9,456 nucleotides of DNA, taken from Actinomycetes bacterium. GTDB lineage: Bacteria > Actinomycetota > Acidimicrobiia > Acidimicrobiales > RAAP-2. Position 1 is the first letter of the stretch. Every line of letters begins with the position of its first letter. A model generated the notes under the pieces. That model was not told where the DNA came from, did no database searches, and saw only the letters and a list, made by a program, of their open reading frames with translations. The stretch lies in contig JAJZSX010000068.1 in assembly GCA_021849435.1 (NCBI GenBank), positions 1 to 9,456 of the forward strand, in the 5' to 3' direction. Below, in pieces: positions 5,209-9,456 of this stretch. The position numbers and the translations under genes are program-made.

Positions 5209-6932
5209 TCAAGCTCCTGCGCACCCACCTTCGCCCCTATCGCGTCCAGGTGCTGCTGCTCAGCGCGCTGCTCGTGCTCCAGACGGTCGGCAACCTCTAC
5301 CTGCCGAACCTCAACGCCGACATCATCAACGGCGGGGTCGTCGCCGGCAACCTCCACTACATCGTGCGCACCGGTATCTGGATGGTCGTGCTCACGCTCG
5401 CGATCGGGCTCTTCGCCGTGATCGCGGTCTACTGGGCCTCGCGGGTCTCGATGGCCGCGGGGGCCGACCTGCGCCGTGCGGTTTTCTCGCGCGTGCAGTC
5501 CTTCTCGGCGCGTGACGTCAATCACTTCGGCACGGCGTCACTCATCACGCGCAACACCAACGACATCCAGCAGATCCAGATCTTCTTACAGATGGCGCTC
5601 ACCATGATGGTGATCGCCCCCATCATGTCCGTCGGGGGCATCGTGATGGCGATCCACGAAGGGGCGAAGCTCTCACTGCTCCTGCTCGTGTCGATCCCGG
5701 TGATGGGCGCCTTCATCGGCATCGTGATGGTTCGGGTCATCCCCCTGTTTCGCGCCATGCAGTTCCGAATCGACCGGATCAACCAGGTGTTGCGCGAGCA
5801 GATCACCGGGGTACGCGTCATCCGGGCCTTCGTGCGAAACGACGCCGAGGCCGAGCGCTTCGAGCGCGCCAACGCCGACCTGACGGGCACCGCGCTGCGG
5901 GTGAACCGGATCTTCGCGCTCACGATGCCGATCATGCTCGTGATCATGAACTTCTCCAGTGTCGCGGTGATCTGGTTCGGCGGCCGGCTGGTGAGCGAGG
6001 GCTCGATGCCCATCGGGAACTTGACGGCGTTTCTCACCTACATCCTGCAGATCCTCACCTCGGTGATGATGGCGGTGATGGTGACGATCCTCGTGCCGCG
6101 CGCGGCCGCGAGCGCCGAGCGGATCGGCGAGGTGCTCGACACCGTGCCCGCCATCAGCGACCCCGCCGAGCCGGTCACCCCGACACCGACCGGGTCGGTG
6201 CGACTGGCCGGCGTCACGTTCGCCTACCCCGGCAGCGAGCGGCCCGTGCTCGACGAGGTCACCGTCGACTTCGAGCCGGGCGTCACGAGCGCGATCATCG
6301 GCGGCACGGGCAGCGGCAAGACGACGCTCGTCTCGCTCATCCCCCGGCTCTTTGACGTGACCGCCGGCACCCTCGAGGTGAACGGCGTGGACGTGCGCGC
6401 CCAGTCCCAGGAGTCGCTCTGGTCGACGATCGGCATCGTGCCCCAGGCCGCCTTCCTCTTCAGCGGCACCGTGGCGACCAACCTGCGTTTCGCGCGGCCC
6501 GACGCCACCGACGCCGAACTCTGGCGCGCCCTCGAGGTGGCCCAGGCGCGCGACTTCGTCGCCACCATGCCCGGCGGCCTCGACGCGCCGATCGATCAGG
6601 GTGGCACGAACGTCTCGGGCGGCCAGCGCCAGCGCCTCGCCATCGCACGCGCGCTCGTGAAGCAGCCGCGCATCTACCTCTTCGACGACTGCTTCTCGGC
6701 ACTCGACGCCGCCACCGACACCCGCCTGCGCGAGGCCCTTCGTACCTACACCGCCGAGGCGACCGTCATCATCGTCGCCCAGCGCGTCAGCACGATCATG
6801 CACGCCGACCGCGTCGTCGTGCTCGACGACGGCCGCGTCGTGGGCGTGGGCACCCACGACGAGTTGGTCGAGTCCTGTGACTCCTACCGCGAGATCGTGG
6901 TCTCTCAGCTGGGCGAGGAGGCGCTGGGGTGA
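5202..6932 (+). CDS. ABC exporter half-transporter, degenerate-site subunit (heterodimeric type IV exporter)
   Basis: A 576-residue half-transporter: a membrane domain with six helices (about 15-37, 55-77, 131-150, 157-180, 236-262, 273-298) fused to a nucleotide-binding domain from about 330. NBD motifs are Walker A GGTGSGKTT (367-375), Q-loop Gln415, signature VSGGQ (471-475) and Walker B IYLFDD (491-496). The catalytic Glu after Walker B is Asp496, and the H-loop His is Gln527 (IVAQR). Both changes mark the degenerate ATP site of heterodimeric exporters such as TM287/288, LmrCD and BmrCD. Its intact signature should complete the active site on its partner. The N-terminus (MLIKLLRTHLRPYR) matches this subunit class. 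The GTG at 5202 overlaps the tetR stop by 7 nt (GTGCTGA), and a 4-nt overlap leads to the partner gene. Likely export of drugs or lipophilic compounds; substrate unknown. Confidence 0.95.
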   Translation: MLIKLLRTHLRPYRVQVLLLSALLVLQTVGNLYLPNLNADIINGGVVAGNLHYIVRTGIWMVVLTLAIGLFAVIAVYWASRVSMAAGADLRRAVFSRVQSFSARDVNHFGTASLITRNTNDIQQIQIFLQMALTMMVIAPIMSVGGIVMAIHEGAKLSLLLLVSIPVMGAFIGIVMVRVIPLFRAMQFRIDRINQVLREQITGVRVIRAFVRNDAEAERFERANADLTGTALRVNRIFALTMPIMLVIMNFSSVAVIWFGGRLVSEGSMPIGNLTAFLTYILQILTSVMMAVMVTILVPRAAASAERIGEVLDTVPAISDPAEPVTPTPTGSVRLAGVTFAYPGSERPVLDEVTVDFEPGVTSAIIGGTGSGKTTLVSLIPRLFDVTAGTLEVNGVDVRAQSQESLWSTIGIVPQAAFLFSGTVATNLRFARPDATDAELWRALEVAQARDFVATMPGGLDAPIDQGGTNVSGGQRQRLAIARALVKQPRIYLFDDCFSALDAATDTRLREALRTYTAEATVIIVAQRVSTIMHADRVVVLDDGRVVGVGTHDELVESCDSYREIVVSQLGEEALG

Positions 6933-8857
6933 CGATGGGGCCCATGCACGCGATGCGCGGCGCGAGCGCGGCGCCGCCGCGAACGAGCAAGGACGTGCGC
7001 AACACCCTACGACGCCTGGTGCGCCGGCTGCGTCCCGAGCGCTGGCGCCTGCTCGGCGCGCTCGTGCTCGGCGTGGCGTCGGTCGCCTTCATGGTGTCAG
7101 GTCCGCAGATCCTCGGCAACGCGACCAACGTGCTCTTTGACGGGATCATCGCCAAGCGGCTCCCGGCCGGCTTTACGATGGCCCAGACCCTGCACTACCT
7201 GCGCACCCACGGCCACGGCCAGACCGCGGCGATGATCGCGAGCCTGCACCTCACGCCGGGCGTCGGGGTGAACGTGAATCGGATGGGCGCGATCCTCGGG
7301 GTGGCTGCGCTCGTCTACCTCTGCGGGGCCGGCTTCAGCTACCTCCAGGGATTCACGATGGCCGGGGTCACCCAGCGCGCCGTGTCGGGCCTGCGCCGCG
7401 ACGTCGAGGCGAAGATGGGCCGCCTGCCGCTGCGCTACTTCGACAGCCACCCCCACGGCGACGTCCTCAGCCGGGTCACCAACGACATTGACAACCTCAC
7501 CACGACGATCCAGCAGGGGCTCAGCCAGCTGCTGACGTCGATCCTGACGATCGTCGGCGTGCTCTCGATGATGCTCTGGATCTCGCCGCTGCTCGCGGTC
7601 GTCGCGATCGTGACTATCCCGCTCGCCTTCGTGATCACGTTCCTCATCGCGCGCCGGTCCCAGGTCCAGTTCGCTGCCCAGTGGCGCCAGACCGGCACGC
7701 TCAACGGCCTCGTCGAGGAGACCCACAGCGGCCACGAGCTCGTCCAGGTCTTCGGCCGGCGCGACGCCACGGTCGAGGAGTTCAACCGCCAGAACGATCG
7801 CCTCTACAAGTCGAGCTTCCGGGCCCAGTTCCTCTCGGGGATCGTCCAGCCCTCGGTCCAGCTGATCTCGAACATCAACTACGTCGTCATCGCCGTCGTC
7901 GGGGGCTATCGCGTCGCGTCGGGCCTGCTCACCCTCGGCGCGGTGACGGCCTTCATCCAGTATTCGCGCCAGTTCACGATGCCGATCATGCAGATCGCCG
8001 GCCAGATGAACCTCCTGCAGTCGGGCCTCGCCTCCGCGGAGCGAGTCTTTGAGTTCCTCGACGCGAGCGAAGAGGCGCCCGACGGGCCCGACACCCACCG
8101 CGCGCCGGCGCACGAGCGCGGCGGGCGCGTCACCCTCGAGCACGTCTCGTTCCGCTACGAGCCCGAGCACCCGCTCATCGAGGACTTCAGCCTCGACGTC
8201 GCCCCGGGCGAGACCGTCGCGCTCGTCGGGCCGACGGGCGCGGGCAAGACCACCGTCGTGAACCTGCTGGTGCGCTTCTACGAGATCGACGCCGGGCGGA
8301 TCCGACTCAACGGGGTCGACTACCGGGACCTGACGCGTGACGAGGTGCGCCGGGCCTTTGGGATGGTGCTCCAGGACACGTGGGTCTTCGCGGGCTCGAT
8401 CCGTGACAACATCGCCTACGGGCGGCCCGAGGCCACGAACGACGAGGTCGTGGCGGCCGCGCGCGCCGCGCACGTGGACAACTTCGTGCGCACCCTGCCC
8501 GAGGGCTACGACACCCTGCTCGACGACGACGCCTCGAACCTCTCGTCGGGCCAGAAGCAGCTGCTCACCATCGCGCGGGCCTTCCTCGCCGATCAGAGCG
8601 TGCTCATCCTCGACGAGGCGACGAGCAACGTCGACACCCGCACCGAGGTGTTGATCCAAGAGGCGATGGCCCGGCTGCGCGTCGGGCGCACGAGCTTCGT
8701 GATCGCCCACCGGCTCTCGACGATCCGCCACGCCCACGTCATCCTCGTCATGGACCACGGCCGCATCGTCGAACAGGGCGACCACGACACGCTGATGGCG
8801 AGCCAGGGCCTGTACTACTCGCTCTACAACAGCCAGTTCGCCGGCGCGGCGACCTGA
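6929..8857 (+). CDS. ABC exporter half-transporter, catalytically competent partner subunit
   Basis: A 642-residue half-transporter that should pair with the subunit encoded just upstream. Six membrane helices lie at about 40-60, 118-142, 196-218, 220-241, 302-326 and 330-347, with an NBD from about 398. NBD motifs are Walker A GPTGAGKTT (434-442), Q-loop Gln482, Walker B VLILDE (558-563) with catalytic Glu563, and H-loop His594 (IAHRLST). Its signature is LSSGQ (538-542), with Ser in place of the first Gly; this one faces the degenerate site of the partner. A segment of about 55 residues between TM1 and TM2 (63-118), longer than in the partner, is predicted to sit outside the membrane. The GTG at 6929 overlaps the previous stop by 4 nt and has GAGGAGG at 6915-6921; ATG codons at 6935 and 6944 are less likely alternatives. 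Confidence 0.95.
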   Translation: MTMGPMHAMRGASAAPPRTSKDVRNTLRRLVRRLRPERWRLLGALVLGVASVAFMVSGPQILGNATNVLFDGIIAKRLPAGFTMAQTLHYLRTHGHGQTAAMIASLHLTPGVGVNVNRMGAILGVAALVYLCGAGFSYLQGFTMAGVTQRAVSGLRRDVEAKMGRLPLRYFDSHPHGDVLSRVTNDIDNLTTTIQQGLSQLLTSILTIVGVLSMMLWISPLLAVVAIVTIPLAFVITFLIARRSQVQFAAQWRQTGTLNGLVEETHSGHELVQVFGRRDATVEEFNRQNDRLYKSSFRAQFLSGIVQPSVQLISNINYVVIAVVGGYRVASGLLTLGAVTAFIQYSRQFTMPIMQIAGQMNLLQSGLASAERVFEFLDASEEAPDGPDTHRAPAHERGGRVTLEHVSFRYEPEHPLIEDFSLDVAPGETVALVGPTGAGKTTVVNLLVRFYEIDAGRIRLNGVDYRDLTRDEVRRAFGMVLQDTWVFAGSIRDNIAYGRPEATNDEVVAAARAAHVDNFVRTLPEGYDTLLDDDASNLSSGQKQLLTIARAFLADQSVLILDEATSNVDTRTEVLIQEAMARLRVGRTSFVIAHRLSTIRHAHVILVMDHGRIVEQGDHDTLMASQGLYYSLYNSQFAGAAT

Positions 8858-8873
8858 GCCGACGCGTCGCCGC
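8846..8873 (+). terminator. Possible hairpin at the end of the exporter operon
   Basis: An 8-bp stem (GCGGCGAC 8846-8853 with GTCGCCGC 8866-8873) with a 12-nt loop spans the stop codon of the second exporter subunit. The loop side also holds the palindrome CGACGCGTCG (8860-8869), so two alternative folds exist. No T-tract follows. It may weaken readthrough into the ABC-F gene but is not a clear terminator. Confidence 0.3.
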
Positions 8874-8881
8874 CCAGTCGC

Positions 8882-8887
8882 TAGCCT
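8882..8887 (+). promoter_or_regulatory. Candidate -10 of the ABC-F gene
   Basis: TAGCCT fits TANNNT, 9 nt before the GTG at 8897, and would give a leader of zero to three nucleotides. No Shine-Dalgarno is seen upstream of the GTG and no clear -35 is visible, so the call is tentative. Confidence 0.35.
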
Positions 8888-8896
8888 GACTCCCGC

Positions 8897-9456
8897 GTGA
8901 CCATCCTCGTCGACCTCCAGCACGTGCGCCTCAACGGCGCCGACCGCACCGTGCTCGACGACCTCTCGCTCACCGTCTCAGACGGCGATCGCATCGGGGT
9001 CGTCGGGATCAACGGCACCGGCAAGACTGCCCTCTTGCGCATCGTGGCGGGCTCGCTCGCCCCCGACGCCGGCCAGATCCGACGGGGCCGCGACGTGCGC
9101 GTCGGCGTGCTCGAGCAAGAGCCCGACCTGCCCGAGACCAGCGTGCGCGAGGCGCTCGGGCACGGCTGGCAGGTCGACGCCGCGCTCGACCGGCTCGACA
9201 TGCTCGGCTTCGTCGACGCGTCGACCACCGAGCTCTCGGGCGGCCAGCGCAAGCGCGTCGCGCTCGCGCGGCTCTTCGCCGCGCCGACCGACCTCTTGAT
9301 CCTCGACGAGCCGACCAACCACCTGGACCTGAACGCCATCCGCTGGCTCGAACTTCAGCTGCTCGACTTTCGCGGCGGCGTCCTGCTCGTCAGCCACGAC
9401 CGGTTCCTGCTCGACCAGGTCACCACCCGCATGGTCGAGATCGACCGCGGGTCGAC
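8897..9456 (+). CDS. ABC-F family ATPase, N-terminal part (runs off the window)
   Basis: The reading frame from GTG 8897 stays open for 186 codons to the window end. It has no membrane segment and begins directly with an ABC domain: Walker A GINGTGKT (37-44), signature LSGGQRKRVALAR (113-125), Walker B LLILDEPTNHLD (133-144) and H-loop VSHDRFLLDQ (165-174). DEPTNHLD and SHDRFLL are hallmarks of ABC-F proteins (Uup, EttA and the antibiotic-protection members), which act on the ribosome rather than as transporters. The second ABC domain and the linker are beyond the window. Walker A to signature is only about 70 residues, shorter than the roughly 110 usual for Uup-type first domains. The gene is 39 nt past the exporter operon and probably has its own start signal. 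Housekeeping or resistance roles cannot be told apart here. Confidence 0.9.
   Translation, partial: MTILVDLQHVRLNGADRTVLDDLSLTVSDGDRIGVVGINGTGKTALLRIVAGSLAPDAGQIRRGRDVRVGVLEQEPDLPETSVREALGHGWQVDAALDRLDMLGFVDASTTELSGGQRKRVALARLFAAPTDLLILDEPTNHLDLNAIRWLELQLLDFRGGVLLVSHDRFLLDQVTTRMVEIDRGS

Noticed and set aside
5202..8857. Idea that the two ABC genes form part of a new defence or secretion system
   Set aside because: Domain order, motif asymmetry and the TetR regulator fit ordinary heterodimeric drug exporters. No toxin, nuclease, peptide precursor or peptidase domain is present.
7097..8923. Long minus-strand open frame (608 codons) opposite the second exporter subunit
   Set aside because: Same antisense artefact: charged, repetitive composition and no recognisable domain, while the plus strand holds all ABC motifs. 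The minus frames at 5673-6857 and 2516-3664 were dropped for the same reason.
1..9456. CRISPR arrays, tRNA/rRNA genes, insertion sequences or phage attachment sites
   Set aside because: Reading by eye found no regularly spaced repeats, no tRNA-like cloverleaf, no transposase or integrase and no flanking direct repeats. Base composition looks even throughout.

Overview
The window is very GC-rich, uses GTG starts often, has short overlapping intergenic junctions and carries leaderless-looking promoters. This points to a chromosomal region of a high-GC actinobacterium. Gene style suggests something near Acidimicrobiia, but that placement is an impression and was not tested. All genes read left to right except the rhodanese gene. 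No transposase, integrase, tRNA, rRNA or CRISPR array was seen.

Left end (1-1007): the C-terminal part of a HAD/Cof-type phosphatase, then a 90-residue protein with one membrane helix and a C-terminal Cys2-His2 cluster, then a convergent single-domain rhodanese. The rhodanese promoter carries a 16-bp inverted repeat of the kind bound by CsoR/CstR-family repressors.

Middle (1008-3835): the divergent 252-nt spacer holds the rhodanese promoter and a TPP riboswitch. The riboswitch leads a thiamine-salvage unit: an NCS1 permease (CytX-like) and a kinase of the aminoglycoside-phosphotransferase fold. The likely scheme is import of a thiamine precursor, probably hydroxymethylpyrimidine or thiamine itself, then phosphorylation, shut down when TPP is abundant. 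The Shine-Dalgarno sequence is part of the aptamer, so control is probably at translation.

Then (3900-4500): a small hydrophobic ORF overlapping the start of a DsrE-family sulfur-relay-like protein.

Right half (4550-8857): a compact efflux operon. A TetR-family regulator has a perfect 25-bp palindrome over its promoter. It overlaps by 7 nt a gene for one ABC half-exporter, which overlaps by 4 nt the gene for its partner. Motifs show an asymmetric heterodimer: the first subunit has Asp for the Walker B Glu and Gln for the H-loop His, and the partner has all catalytic residues but an altered LSSGQ signature. This fits the TM287/288, BmrCD and LmrCD class. An ABC-F protein begins 39 nt later and runs off the window end.

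The families are all known. The parts most worth checking are regulatory: the rhodanese operator, the riboswitch/SD arrangement, the TetR operator and the leaderless starts. The substrate of the salvage kinase is also open. I found no convincing evidence of a wholly new multi-gene system.
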